Positions 31,924-40,408 of a stretch of DNA of 41,485 bases are shown here, piece after piece. The DNA is from Phycisphaerales bacterium UBA1161 (lineage in GTDB: Bacteria; Planctomycetota; Phycisphaerae; Tepidisphaerales; Tepidisphaeraceae), in the NCBI GenBank assembly GCA_002311745.1, contig DBZL01000026.1:1-41485 (forward strand), given 5' to 3'. Both the position numbers and the translations under genes were made by a program. The notes beneath the pieces are model-generated. The model was not told the origin of the DNA and searched no databases. It saw only the letters and a list, made by a program, of their open reading frames with translations. Numbering within the stretch: position 1 is the stretch's first letter; each line of letters opens with the position of its first letter.

Positions 31924-34296
31924 GTGTTTGGATTTGACCCCAAAGCCCGAGCCGCTCACCGCCGATTCGCCTCGCGCGACGCCGATACGCGTTCCGCCTG
32001 GCACCGCCTGCGTGAGCGCGGCGGATTGCCCTCCCTGGGCATCGCCGCCGTTTTCTGCCTCGGCCTGATCGCCCTGTTCATGGCCCGCGAGCAGGTCGTG
32101 CCCTATCGCCCCGGCCAATACATCGCTCACGACATCACCGCCCGCGTCGATTTCAGTTTCTTCGACGCCGACGCCTACAGCCACCAGGTGGACCTGGCCC
32201 GCAAAGCCGCGCCGCGCGTGTACCGCCAAGTCCCCGGCGACCTCTGGGCCTCGCTTCAGCAGGACCTGCTGGAACTGCCCGACCGGGTTCAGGACGCCAA
32301 GCCCGAGCAGCTCGATCCTCCCCTGCGCGACATTCTGGACAGCGGCGCCTTGACCCAACTGGAGCAGAGCCGCACCGGACCCGATCGTAAACGCTACGCC
32401 GAGAACGTCCGGCAATTCATCGCCTATGCCCGCCAGCACCTTCTGACCGACGGCCGACCCCTGGTCATCCTCAAGCAGGAGGATTGGGATCGTGAGATGC
32501 AGCAGAGCTCCGACTTGGAGCAGCATCGCAAGATCCTCTTGCGTCCGGCGGCTGCGGACCAGGACAACCCTGAGACCGCCGCCCAGGCGCCCGAGCAGCT
32601 TGCCGACGTCGCCGCCGAAACCTATTCGACCCGTCTTCCCGATTCGGTTTCGGCGCGTCTCCAGGATTACGCCAAGGGTTTCGATCTGGGCCTCGGCCCC
32701 AAGATCGCACGCATCGCTTACGCCAAGCTGTCATCGCATCCCACCTACGAACTGGACGAGCGCGCCAGCACCGAGGTGAAGAACAACGCCGGCGATCACG
32801 TCGATCCCAAGCTGGCCGAGTTCCGCTATCCACGCAACGGCCTGATCGTGCGCCGCGGCGTTCTCAGCGAGCGCGATTGGCAAATCCTCCGCGTTGAAAA
32901 CCAGGCCTATTACCACGGCCTCACCGCCAATCCATTAACCGTGTGGGAGTACCGCGGCGGCCTGGTGCTCATGGCCTTCATCATCACCGTCATCCTCAGC
33001 GCCTACGTGGCCCGCTACCAAGCCCGGTGCGTCCGCAACCACACCCGCGGCATCGCCCTGGCCGCCCTGCTCTTGTCGATGCTCCTGATCACCCAACTGG
33101 CCGGCATCTCTTCCAATTCCCTGTACATCTTCGGCATCGGCCCGACCATCCTGGCGGCGATGATCCTGACCATCGCCTACGACCAGCGCTTCGCCCTGGG
33201 CATCGCCACCGTCCACGCCATGATCGTCACCGCCGCCCTCAATCAGTCCCTGGACTTTTTCCTCATCCTGTGGGCCGGTGTGCTCACCGCCTGCTATCAA
33301 CTGGATGACATCCGCACGCGCAGCAAGCTGATCGAAGTCGGCGGCGCCGCCGCTCTGGCCATGATCCTGGTCACCGCCGCCGTCGGCTGTGTCGAGATGG
33401 CGCCGATGCCCTTCATCGGCTCCAACTGCCTGTACGTCGGCGCCGCCGGATTGGCTGCCGGATTCGTCGTCCTGGGAATCCTTCCCTTCATCGAGAAGAC
33501 TTTCCGCATCACCACCAGCATGACCCTTTTGGAACTGGCCGACGCCAGCCAGCCGCTGCTGCGCCGCCTGGCCCTGGAAGCCCCCGGCACCTACAACCAC
33601 AGCCTGCAAGTCGCCACCCTGGCCGAGGAGGCCGCCGAAGCCATCGCCGCCAACTCCCTGCTCTGCCGCGTCGGCAGCTACTACCACGACATCGGCAAGA
33701 TCAATAAGCCCGACTATTTCGCCGAAAACCAGCTCGACGGCGAAAACCGCCACATCAACCTCAGCCCCAGCCTCTCCCTGCGGATTATTCTGTCTCACGT
33801 CAAAGACGGCGTGGAGATGGCCAAAGACTACAACCTCCCCACCAGCATCCTGCCGATCATCCAGCAACATCACGGCACCACGCTGGTGGAATACTTCTAT
33901 CATCAGGCCACCCACCAAGACGGCCAAGACGGCTCAACCGCCGCCGCACAGCAGCTCAGCGACACCGAGTACCGCTATCCCGGCCCCAAGCCCAAGAGCA
34001 AGGAATCCGCCGTCGTCATGCTCGCCGACGCCGTGGAAAGCTGCTGCCGCGCCATGGCCGAGCCCACCCCCAGCCGCATCGAGGCCGTTGTGCACGACCT
34101 GGCCATGAAACGCCTGCATGATGGCCAGTTCGATGAATGCGACTTGTCCATGCGCGACCTGGAACGCATCGAACGCTCCCTGGCCAAGACGCTCCTGGGC
34201 ATTTACCACGGCCGCCTGACCTATCCCAGCACCGCCCCGATCACGGGCGCGGCGACGGAGACGGCCGCCGATTCGCCGTCCGCCAAAACCGCGTGA
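31924..34296 (+). CDS. pgpH: 7TM-HD family phosphohydrolase, PgpH-like c-di-AMP phosphodiesterase
   Basis: 790 residues from GTG, two bases after the phoH stop. The layout is one N-terminal helix (IAAVFCLGLIALFM), a large extracytoplasmic 7TMR-HDED domain to about residue 335, then about seven membrane helices (for example GGLVLMAFIITVILSAYVA and FGIGPTILAAMILTIAYDQR). The cytosolic HD domain begins APGTYNHSLQVATLAEEAAE and has GSYYHDIGKINKPDYFAENQ with the HD pair, plus the distal histidines in IIQQHHGTTLVEYFYHQ. In Listeria and others the family hydrolyses c-di-AMP. No diadenylate cyclase is in the window. The stop overlaps the ybeY start as GTGA. Confidence 0.94.
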   Translation: MFGFDPKARAAHRRFASRDADTRSAWHRLRERGGLPSLGIAAVFCLGLIALFMAREQVVPYRPGQYIAHDITARVDFSFFDADAYSHQVDLARKAAPRVYRQVPGDLWASLQQDLLELPDRVQDAKPEQLDPPLRDILDSGALTQLEQSRTGPDRKRYAENVRQFIAYARQHLLTDGRPLVILKQEDWDREMQQSSDLEQHRKILLRPAAADQDNPETAAQAPEQLADVAAETYSTRLPDSVSARLQDYAKGFDLGLGPKIARIAYAKLSSHPTYELDERASTEVKNNAGDHVDPKLAEFRYPRNGLIVRRGVLSERDWQILRVENQAYYHGLTANPLTVWEYRGGLVLMAFIITVILSAYVARYQARCVRNHTRGIALAALLLSMLLITQLAGISSNSLYIFGIGPTILAAMILTIAYDQRFALGIATVHAMIVTAALNQSLDFFLILWAGVLTACYQLDDIRTRSKLIEVGGAAALAMILVTAAVGCVEMAPMPFIGSNCLYVGAAGLAAGFVVLGILPFIEKTFRITTSMTLLELADASQPLLRRLALEAPGTYNHSLQVATLAEEAAEAIAANSLLCRVGSYYHDIGKINKPDYFAENQLDGENRHINLSPSLSLRIILSHVKDGVEMAKDYNLPTSILPIIQQHHGTTLVEYFYHQATHQDGQDGSTAAAQQLSDTEYRYPGPKPKSKESAVVMLADAVESCCRAMAEPTPSRIEAVVHDLAMKRLHDGQFDECDLSMRDLERIERSLAKTLLGIYHGRLTYPSTAPITGAATETAADSPSAKTA

Positions 34297-34877
34297 AGGT
34301 TTCCGCTTACCCCGTGGCCCACGCCATCGCCCATCGCCCATCGATCCGCACCGGTCGCCGGTACATGGGCAAAACCGCCGCTGCGCTGCGCCTCGCCATA
34401 TCCGCGCGCATTGGCCCCCGGCGCGTCGTCTTTCTTCGCCGCCATCTTCGCGCCGCCCACGCCATGATTCGCCCGGCCCTGCGCGATCTGTCGGTTGCCG
34501 TGCTGGATGCCCCCGCCATGCGCGACCTGCATCGGCGTTTTCTGGGCCTCCCCGGCGTCACGGACGTGTTGAGCTTTGAACTGGCGCACGATTCTCGCGG
34601 GCGCGTGACCACCGGCGAGATCGCCATTTGTTTTCCCGTCGCGCGCCTTCAGGCCCGCCACCGCCGCCTTCCCCTCGATCACGAATTGCTGCTTTACGCC
34701 CTTCACGGCCTGTTGCACTTGTGCGGCTTCGACGATAGAACCCCATCGGCGTCCCGGATCATGCACGCCAAGGAAGACCAGCTTCTGATCCGCCTGGGTA
34801 TCGGGCCGGTCTTCGGCTCACCGCCCGCAGGCGAGAGCCGCCCAAAACACGGAGCAGGCCGATGTCCCTCTACCTGA
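34293..34877 (+). CDS. ybeY: Endoribonuclease YbeY, with Asp at the third metal-ligand position
   Basis: 194 residues from the GTG that forms a GTGA overlap with the pgpH stop. A longer frame from 34137 lies inside pgpH and is a shadow; ATG 34365 is a shorter alternative. The family core is present: DLSVAVLDAPAMRDLHRRFL, PGVTDVLSFELAHD, GEIAICFP and the metal site ALHGLLHLCGFDD. H138 and H142 match the family's H3XH5XH zinc motif, but the third ligand is Asp (D148) where E. coli has His. YbeY matures 16S rRNA 3' ends and takes part in ribosome quality control. Translational coupling to pgpH and a 16-bp overlap with the next gene are clear. Confidence 0.88.
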   Translation: MKVSAYPVAHAIAHRPSIRTGRRYMGKTAAALRLAISARIGPRRVVFLRRHLRAAHAMIRPALRDLSVAVLDAPAMRDLHRRFLGLPGVTDVLSFELAHDSRGRVTTGEIAICFPVARLQARHRRLPLDHELLLYALHGLLHLCGFDDRTPSASRIMHAKEDQLLIRLGIGPVFGSPPAGESRPKHGAGRCPST

Positions 34878-36136
34878 CCATCGGCGCAGCGGCCCTGGCG
34901 TCGCTGCTGACTCTTGTGTTTTCATCCATCACCTATTCCCTGCGCGAATTTTCCCACCCGCGCCTGGCCGAATTCCTCGGCCGACACGACGCCGATAAGT
35001 GGTTCGAGCCCGTCACCGACCACGTGAGCGACCTGGTTTTTCTGACCTCCGTCGGCCGGCAACTGTCCAACATCCTCATGTTCGTGCTGACCTTCGCCGC
35101 CTTCGAACAGACCTCCCACAGCGCCGTCGTGCGCTACGGCCTGACCATCCTCGTGACCATCGTGATCGCCGTCTTCTGCTCGGTCGCCATCCCGCACGCC
35201 GCCGCCAAGTACTCCGCGGCGGAAATCGTCGGCTTCTTCGCCCCCGCCCTGCACGCTCTGCGCATCGTGTTTTCTCCCGTGACCATGCTGATGCACCGCA
35301 CGGACGACGTCGTCCGCCATGCCTTGGGCGTCGAGGACGCCCAGCCCCAGCAGCACGCCGCGCAGGAAATCCTCTCCGCCGTCGAGGAAGGCGAAAAGGA
35401 AGGCGTCGTCGACGAGCAGGAACGCGCCATGATCGAATCGGTCATCGAATTCGCCGCCACCACCGCCGGCCAGATCATGACCCCGCGCCAGGAGATGGCC
35501 GCCCTCCCGCTCGCCGCAACCCTCGACGACGTTAAGCGCAGCATCGACCAAAGCGGTCACTCGCGCATCCCCATCTACGAAGGTTCGCCCGACCACGTCG
35601 TCGGCATCCTCCATGCCCGCGACCTGATCAAGCACCTGGGCGTCACCGGCGAAAAATTCTCCGTCGCGGATCTCATGCGCCCCGCCATTTTCGTCCCCGA
35701 GACCAAGCGGCTGCGCGATCTGCTGGCCGACTTCCGCCTCCAGAAAGTCCAGATGGCCGTGGTCCTGGACGAATACGGCAGCACCGCCGGCGTCGTCAGC
35801 ATCGAAGACATTTTGGAGGAGTTGGTCGGTGAAATCGGCGACGAGCACGAGCCGGTCGAGCCCCCCATGTTCAAGAAACTGGACGACCGCACCGCGGAAG
35901 CCGACGGACGCATCGACATCGAGCAGCTCAACCGCCTGCTGGGCCTAACCCTGCCCGAAGACGCCGGCTACGACACCCTCGCCGGCTATCTCCTGGCCGC
36001 CCTGGCGCGCATTCCCGAAAAAGGAACCGTGCACGAGCAGGATGCCGTGCGCTTCACCGTCCTGGATGCCGAACCCCAGCGCGTCAAGCGCGTCAAAATC
36101 GAGCTTCTTCCCCACCCCGCCCCCGCTCGCTCCTGA
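34862..36136 (+). CDS. CNNM/CorC-type hemolysin-family transporter (DUF21, CBS pair, CorC_HlyC)
   Basis: 424 residues, overlapping ybeY by 16 bp. The N-terminal DUF21 region has four membrane helices (LTIGAAALASLLTLVFSSIT, LSNILMFVLTFAAFE, ILVTIVIAVFCSVAIPHAAA, then IVGFFAPALHALRIVFSPVT). A linker EEGEKEGVVDEQERAMIESV leads into paired CBS domains (IMTPRQEMAALPLAATLDDV, HSRIPIYEGSPDHVVGILHA, VQMAVVLDEYGSTAGVVSIE). The C-terminal CorC_HlyC domain contains the acidic EELVGEIGDEHEP. Such proteins export Mg2+ or Co2+ and bind ATP at the CBS pair. Frequent neighbour of ybeY, as here. The precise ion is inferred. Confidence 0.92.
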   Translation: MSLYLTIGAAALASLLTLVFSSITYSLREFSHPRLAEFLGRHDADKWFEPVTDHVSDLVFLTSVGRQLSNILMFVLTFAAFEQTSHSAVVRYGLTILVTIVIAVFCSVAIPHAAAKYSAAEIVGFFAPALHALRIVFSPVTMLMHRTDDVVRHALGVEDAQPQQHAAQEILSAVEEGEKEGVVDEQERAMIESVIEFAATTAGQIMTPRQEMAALPLAATLDDVKRSIDQSGHSRIPIYEGSPDHVVGILHARDLIKHLGVTGEKFSVADLMRPAIFVPETKRLRDLLADFRLQKVQMAVVLDEYGSTAGVVSIEDILEELVGEIGDEHEPVEPPMFKKLDDRTAEADGRIDIEQLNRLLGLTLPEDAGYDTLAGYLLAALARIPEKGTVHEQDAVRFTVLDAEPQRVKRVKIELLPHPAPARS

Positions 36137-36150
36137 TCTGCAACCTGAAA

Positions 36151-36224
<74 letters not shown>

Positions 36225-36322
36225 AAACCAATCCACCGTAAAAATCTAGGACCACCGGAAGGAATGTCAAGTGCGCGACCATCTCGCGGCGGCCGCAAGG
36301 CGGCTGGGTATAATCCCCGGCC

Positions 36323-37294
36323 ATGATCGTCGCCGGTGTGGATGAGGCCGGATACGGGCCGCTCCTGGGGCCGCTGGTCATCGGTTGCTGCGCCTTCGAC
36401 GTGGGCGGCGATGCCGATCCGGAAAATCCGCCCTGTTTGTGGAAGCGACTGTCCAAGATCATCAGCAAAAAACGATCGACCCGCGGCAAAAAGCTCCACG
36501 TCAACGACAGCAAGATCGTCTACTCCCCCGCGCAGGGCCTAAAGGAATTGGAACGGTCGGTGCTGGCCATGCTCTTTGTCCAGGGGCATCGGCCGCGGAC
36601 CTTGCAGGAGCTTTTGTCGCACGCGGCGCCGCACGTCGTGCCCGAGCTGGCCGCGTATCCCTGGTATAATCAGGAGCTGGACCGGCGATTTCCCCTGGAG
36701 CAGGCGGCTCTGCCCATCCAGGTCTTTGCCAACGCCCTCCAAGCGCACATGCGACGGACGGCGACCCAATGCGTCCACCTGGCGGCGCGCATCGTCACCG
36801 AGCGACAGCTCAACCGCCTCCTCGACGCCACGCGCAACAAGGCGTCGGTCCTTTTTTCCACGACCGCCATTCATCTGGATTACCTTCTGCGCACCTGGGG
36901 CGATCAGCCCATGATCATTTTCTGCGACCGCCAGGGCGGGCGGGAGCACTACGGCGCGCTGCTTCGCCTGATGTTCGACCAGTGGAATCTGGAGGTGCGC
37001 GAAGAATGCGACGGCCATTGCGATTATCGCCTGCATCGCGGGCCAAACACCGTGCGCATCCTTTTCAGCCAAAACGCCGAGACGCAGTGTCTGGCCGTGG
37101 CCATGGCGTCGATGCTCAGCAAGTACTTGCGCGAGGCCTTGATGCGGCGGTTCAACGCGTTCTGGGCCCGGTATCTGCCGCAGGTTCCGCCCACCGCCGG
37201 GTACTGGAAAGACGGCCAGCGCTTCCTACGCGATATTGAATTGAAGCGCCAGGAACTCCGCATCCCCGACGACCAGCTAATCCGCTGCCGCTGA
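36323..37294 (+). CDS. Divergent RNase HII-like protein
   Basis: 323 residues, about 100 longer than typical RNase HII. The start MIVAGVDEAGYGPLLGPLVI mirrors the RNase HII motif GIDEAGRGPLAGPV, with D7 and E8 at catalytic positions. VNDSK (61-64) matches the family LNDSK segment. IIFCDRQGG (D202) sits where VDG carries the third acidic residue, and AETQCLAVAMASMLSKYLRE aligns with the family's GDA...SIAAASIxAKVxRD, with Glu253 in place of the fourth Asp. GYWKDGQRFLRD resembles the C-terminal GYPT segment. The middle (~70-190) is an insert of unknown role. The RNase H fold is well supported by eye; activity on RNA-DNA hybrids is inference. The usual GRG motif reads GYG. Confidence 0.7.
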   Translation: MIVAGVDEAGYGPLLGPLVIGCCAFDVGGDADPENPPCLWKRLSKIISKKRSTRGKKLHVNDSKIVYSPAQGLKELERSVLAMLFVQGHRPRTLQELLSHAAPHVVPELAAYPWYNQELDRRFPLEQAALPIQVFANALQAHMRRTATQCVHLAARIVTERQLNRLLDATRNKASVLFSTTAIHLDYLLRTWGDQPMIIFCDRQGGREHYGALLRLMFDQWNLEVREECDGHCDYRLHRGPNTVRILFSQNAETQCLAVAMASMLSKYLREALMRRFNAFWARYLPQVPPTAGYWKDGQRFLRDIELKRQELRIPDDQLIRCR

Positions 37295-37305
37295 CGAAGC
37301 CGTCT

Positions 37306-37791
37306 TTAAGTGAATTGCGACGCCACGCTCACGTAGCGCATGCGCGTTTCGTACAGCGCCGTGTCGAGCAGCTTCTTTTCGTCATCGCTCAGATTGCCGC
37401 GGGTTTTTTCCTCGAGGATGCCCAGGATGTCGATCTGGTGCTTGGCCATGTCGAGGTTGATCTGCGGCTCGTTTCCCCGCGCCGTCAGATCGCCCAGATA
37501 GAACAGGATTTGCGTCAGCAGCGACTGAACCAGAACCGCGAAGCTGGCCGGCGGCACACCCTCGCCTCGGCCGCGCCGGCCCGCCGTTGCCGCCGCCGTC
37601 GCCCCGGCCCCTGCGGGCGCGGCCGCCGAGGGAGCCGCCGGACCCACCCCAAGCGACGCCGCCGACGCTCCGCTCGTGCCGATCGATTCCTTGGCCTTCC
37701 TGGCCTCTTCTTCCGCCAGCCGGCGCTTTTCCTCTTGGGCTTGGCGTTTCCAATCGGTGTCAACGTGCAACGAAGGTTTTTCTTCGGACAT
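37306..37791 (-). CDS. DUF1844 domain protein
   Basis: 161 residues. The N-terminus is charged (VDTDWKRQAQEEKRRLAEEE), followed by an Ala/Gly-rich low-complexity linker at about 40-75. The conserved domain reads FAVLVQSLLTQILFYLGDLT, then INLDMAKHQIDILGILEEKT and RGNLSDDEKKLLDTALYETR, the hallmark of DUF1844. Its function is not established. The start codon lies 24 bp from the left REPIN, so the REPIN occupies its promoter or 5' untranslated region. It converges with the RNase HII-like gene (11 bp between the stops). Confidence 0.88.
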   Translation of the reverse strand: MSEEKPSLHVDTDWKRQAQEEKRRLAEEEARKAKESIGTSGASAASLGVGPAAPSAAAPAGAGATAAATAGRRGRGEGVPPASFAVLVQSLLTQILFYLGDLTARGNEPQINLDMAKHQIDILGILEEKTRGNLSDDEKKLLDTALYETRMRYVSVASQFT

Positions 37792-37814
37792 GAAAGCTCC
37801 CGTCGTTCAACACC

Positions 37815-37906
37815 CCGGGTCGAGGACGACCCGGCTCTCTCTCAGAACTCACACTTATTGTAACAAGGCTACGCTTCCAAATTGAGCCGGGCCGTCCTCG
37901 GCCCGG
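37815..37906. repeat. REPIN-like element, left copy
   Basis: Two REP-type palindromes in inverted orientation. The first is CCGGGTCG-AGGA-CGACCCGG at 37815-37834. The second is CCGGGCCG-TCCT-CGGCCCGG at 37887-37906, whose reverse complement matches the first except for one compensated base pair. The 52 bases between them resemble those of the right copy, including TTGTAACAA. The second palindrome is inside the RAYT coding region and the first abuts the DUF1844 gene. Confidence 0.85.
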
Positions 37907-38378
37907 TCTTCGCGCTTTGTCGCGTCACATACTCCATCGCATTCTTATAGTACTTGGGTTCGTCGATCCAGCGCACGCTTCCGCATTCGGCCCACCACGT
38001 GGCGCCCTCGGGCAATGCGTACTGCTTGGACAATTCCTGGCCGATCCAGCGTTTGAGGAGTCGGCGAATCGTCTGTGGATCGTGTTGCGAGGAGAGGATG
38101 ACATGAACATGGTCCGGCCCGGCGGCGCAGGCGTGGTATTTCCAATAGCCGCGATCGCACACCTGCGGAACGATGGACTCGACCACCAACATCTGCTCAT
38201 GCGTGAAACGAATTGGCGGAAACTTGAGCAGGGCCGTTTCCTGTTCCCAGCGATGCTCATCGTAACCGAGAACGGGGGTTCCGAATTGGTTTTGCTGACG
38301 ATCGACCGTTTTGCGCGGGTCGCCGTGGAGGCGTGTGCCGTAGGTGCCCCAGGTGATGTGGTACGCCAGCACGTGCAT
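37869..38378 (-). CDS. REP-associated tyrosine transposase (RAYT, Y1/IS200-like)
   Basis: 169 residues, beginning MHVLAYHITWGTYGTRLHGD, a typical RAYT/Y1_Tnp start. The HUH motif is in AAGPDHVHVILSSQHDP, and the likely catalytic Tyr is in KYYKNAMEYVTRQS near the C-terminus. Family members nick and rejoin single-stranded REP/REPIN DNA and are domesticated, single-copy relatives of IS200/IS605 transposases. The gene is bracketed by two REPIN-like elements: one begins 9 bp upstream of its ATG, and the other encodes its last residues (KTGPRTARLNLEA). It is transcribed in the same direction as thiC. No inverted terminal repeats or target duplication were seen. Confidence 0.92.
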   Translation of the reverse strand: MHVLAYHITWGTYGTRLHGDPRKTVDRQQNQFGTPVLGYDEHRWEQETALLKFPPIRFTHEQMLVVESIVPQVCDRGYWKYHACAAGPDHVHVILSSQHDPQTIRRLLKRWIGQELSKQYALPEGATWWAECGSVRWIDEPKYYKNAMEYVTRQSAKTGPRTARLNLEA

Positions 38379-38386
38379 ATAAAGGA

Positions 38387-38477
38387 CCGGGTCGAGGACG
38401 ACGGCTCTCTTTCCTAATCGATACCTAATTGTAACAACGTTACCTTTCCAAGCTGAGCCGGGCCGTCCTCGGCCCGG
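38387..38477. repeat. REPIN-like element, right copy
   Basis: First palindrome CCGGGTCG-AGGA-CGACGG at 38387-38404 has lost two C residues from one arm. The second, CCGGGCCG-TCCT-CGGCCCGG at 38458-38477, is intact. The interior TTGTAACAACGTTACCTTTC parallels the left copy. The element fills the gap between the thiC stop (38483) and the RAYT start (38378), so it may also act as the thiC 3' hairpin. Confidence 0.85.
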
Positions 38478-38482
38478 TCTTT

Positions 38483-40213
38483 CTACAACCCGCTCTCATT
38501 CACTGTCACCCCATGCGCCTTGAGCGTATTGATCTGCACCATTTTCGCCTCCTCCGCATCGTGGACGTTGTCGCTGTGGCACGCCGCCTTCTTGCCTTTG
38601 TGCGCCAGCAATCGAATCTCTTCGGGCGTGAGGTTTCCGCGATTTTGCAGGATGGCCGCGCCGGCGGCGCTGATGCCGGGGCTGGCCGCGGCGCGTTTGG
38701 CCGGCTGCGAAGTTTCATCTTTGCCCGAGAAAAATTCGGAAATCTCCTTGCTGATGCGGACGCTGCACCAGTCGTGGCCGCACATGGCGCAGAAATCCGT
38801 GTCCACTTCCAGGTCCTCATCGTGGTAGGCGCGGGCCAGCTCGGGATCGAAGCTCAGGTCGAAATGCCGCTGCCAATTCAGGGCCGCCCGGGCTTTGGTC
38901 AATTCATCGTCGCGGTCGCGCGAGCCGGGGATGCCCAACGCGACGTCCGCCGCATGAGCGGCGATCTTGTACGCCACGCAACCTTGCTTCACGTCGTCCT
39001 TTTTGGGCAGGCCCAGGTGTTCCTTGGGCGTGACGTAGCAGAGCATGGCGGCGCCGTGGTACGCGGCGGCCGTGGCGCCGATGCAACTGGTGATGTGGTC
39101 GTAGCCGGGGAAAACATCCGTGACCAGCGGCCCCAGCACGTAGAACGGCGCCCCGTGGCACAGCAGGCGCTGAAGCTTCATGTTGTATTCGATCTGATCG
39201 AACGGCACGTGGCCGGGGCCTTCAACCATGACCTGGCAACCCTTGGCCCAGGCGCGCTCGGTCAATTCTCCCAGCGTGGCCAGCTCGCGAAGCTGCGCTT
39301 CATCGGTGGCATCCGCCAGCCCGCCGGGACGCAGACCGTCGCCCAGGCTGAAGCTCACGTCGTACTCGCGCATGATGTCGCAGATGTCGTCGAAGATTTC
39401 GTACATCGGGTTTTGCTTGTTGTGGTGCAGCATCCACTTGGCCAGCAGGCTTCCGCCGCGGCTGACGATGCCGATCAGGCGATTTCGCACGTACGGCAGA
39501 TGCTCGCGCAAGACCCCCGCGTGGATGGTGAAATAATCCACCCCCTGCTTGGCCTGGTTCTCCAGCTCCTTGAGGATCAGGTCGTAGCTGAGTTCTTCGA
39601 TTTGCCGGCCGATGATCATCGAGTAGATCGGCACGGTGCCGATGGGCACGGTGCTGTTTTGGATGATGGCCTGGCGGCAGGCGTTCAGGTCCCCGCCGGT
39701 GGACAGGTCCATGACCGTGTCCGCCCCCCATTTTTCAGCCCAGCGGAGTTTTTCCAGTTCCTCCTCGGTGCCGCTGGAGACCGGCGATGCCCCCATGTTG
39801 GCGTTGATTTTGGTCAGGGCCGCGCGGCCGATGCACATCGGCTCCAGCTTGTATTTCAGGTGAACTTTGTTGGCCGGGATGATCATGCGTCCGGCGGCGA
39901 CTTCGGCCCGAATCTGCTCGGCCGTCAGGTGCGGCTCGCGCATCGCCACGCGCATCATCTGGGCCGTCACCATCCCGCAGCGGGCGGCTTCCAGTTGCGT
40001 CTTGCATTGGCGGTCCTGCTCGCGGGCAAAATCCATCGCCGTCAACTCCGACACGCCCGGCATCCCCGGCGTATCCGGCGAGCTGAAGGTGTACGGCGTG
40101 CCAACCGCGCCTCTTAGCGCAAAGGACCCGGGGCTGGTGCCCTGGCGATCGCTGGACGGGTTGTCCCCCAGCGGCGGAAGCACAAACGCACGATCGATCG
40201 TCGGCTTAGACAT
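38483..40213 (-). CDS. thiC: Phosphomethylpyrimidine synthase ThiC
   Basis: 576 residues from ATG 40213, with GGAG upstream; a TTG codon directly precedes it. Family blocks are present: [92 protein letters not shown] and the radical-SAM cluster site CAMCGHDWC (C-x2-C-x4-C). It converts 5-aminoimidazole ribotide to HMP phosphate, the pyrimidine part of thiamine, using a 4Fe-4S cluster and SAM. It is under a TPP riboswitch. The C-terminal ~60 residues, after the cluster, are a divergent tail. The stop is 5 bp from the right REPIN. Confidence 0.97.
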   Translation of the reverse strand: MSKPTIDRAFVLPPLGDNPSSDRQGTSPGSFALRGAVGTPYTFSSPDTPGMPGVSELTAMDFAREQDRQCKTQLEAARCGMVTAQMMRVAMREPHLTAEQIRAEVAAGRMIIPANKVHLKYKLEPMCIGRAALTKINANMGASPVSSGTEEELEKLRWAEKWGADTVMDLSTGGDLNACRQAIIQNSTVPIGTVPIYSMIIGRQIEELSYDLILKELENQAKQGVDYFTIHAGVLREHLPYVRNRLIGIVSRGGSLLAKWMLHHNKQNPMYEIFDDICDIMREYDVSFSLGDGLRPGGLADATDEAQLRELATLGELTERAWAKGCQVMVEGPGHVPFDQIEYNMKLQRLLCHGAPFYVLGPLVTDVFPGYDHITSCIGATAAAYHGAAMLCYVTPKEHLGLPKKDDVKQGCVAYKIAAHAADVALGIPGSRDRDDELTKARAALNWQRHFDLSFDPELARAYHDEDLEVDTDFCAMCGHDWCSVRISKEISEFFSGKDETSQPAKRAAASPGISAAGAAILQNRGNLTPEEIRLLAHKGKKAACHSDNVHDAEEAKMVQINTLKAHGVTVNESGL

Positions 40214-40259
40214 CAAACCACTCCGTTGAATTTTCTGCGGGGATGCAGCAGGTAGGCAG

Positions 40260-40346
40260 TTCGCTTCCCTACGCCGGCATCACCCGGATCAGGTGCAAGG
40301 GTGTATTCTCAGATCGCCGATTCCAGCGGCGATCACCCCTAGCGAA
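40260..40346 (-). promoter_or_regulatory. TPP riboswitch (THI element) upstream of thiC
   Basis: On the minus strand the P1 arms TTCGCT and AGCGAA (40341-40346 with 40260-40265) close the aptamer. Inside are GGGGTG, a P3 stem GATCGCCG / CGGCGATC, the conserved CTGAGA (40307-40312), ACCCTTGCACCTGATC (40287-40302) and GCCGGCGTAGGGAA. These are the hallmark thiamine-pyrophosphate-binding bases. No T-rich terminator follows, so control of ribosome binding at the GGAG near 40221 is the likelier output. A GTAGG / CCTAC pairing could be the competing stem. Confidence 0.95.
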
Positions 40347-40408
40347 TGAAGCGAGTTTAGGCCGATGTCGCGGCCCTGGCAAGGCACAAAACTTTGACCA
40401 AACCGCGG

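Noticed and set aside
37869..38378. Complete IS200/IS605 insertion sequence
   Set aside because: The flanks are REPIN-type palindromes, not IS ends; no tnpB and no target duplication. The protein has RAYT rather than TnpA features.
38513..40117. Long plus-strand open frame of 534 codons opposite thiC
   Set aside because: Antisense shadow of a clear thiC gene in GC-rich DNA; Gly/His/Gln/Arg-rich composition with no recognisable domain.
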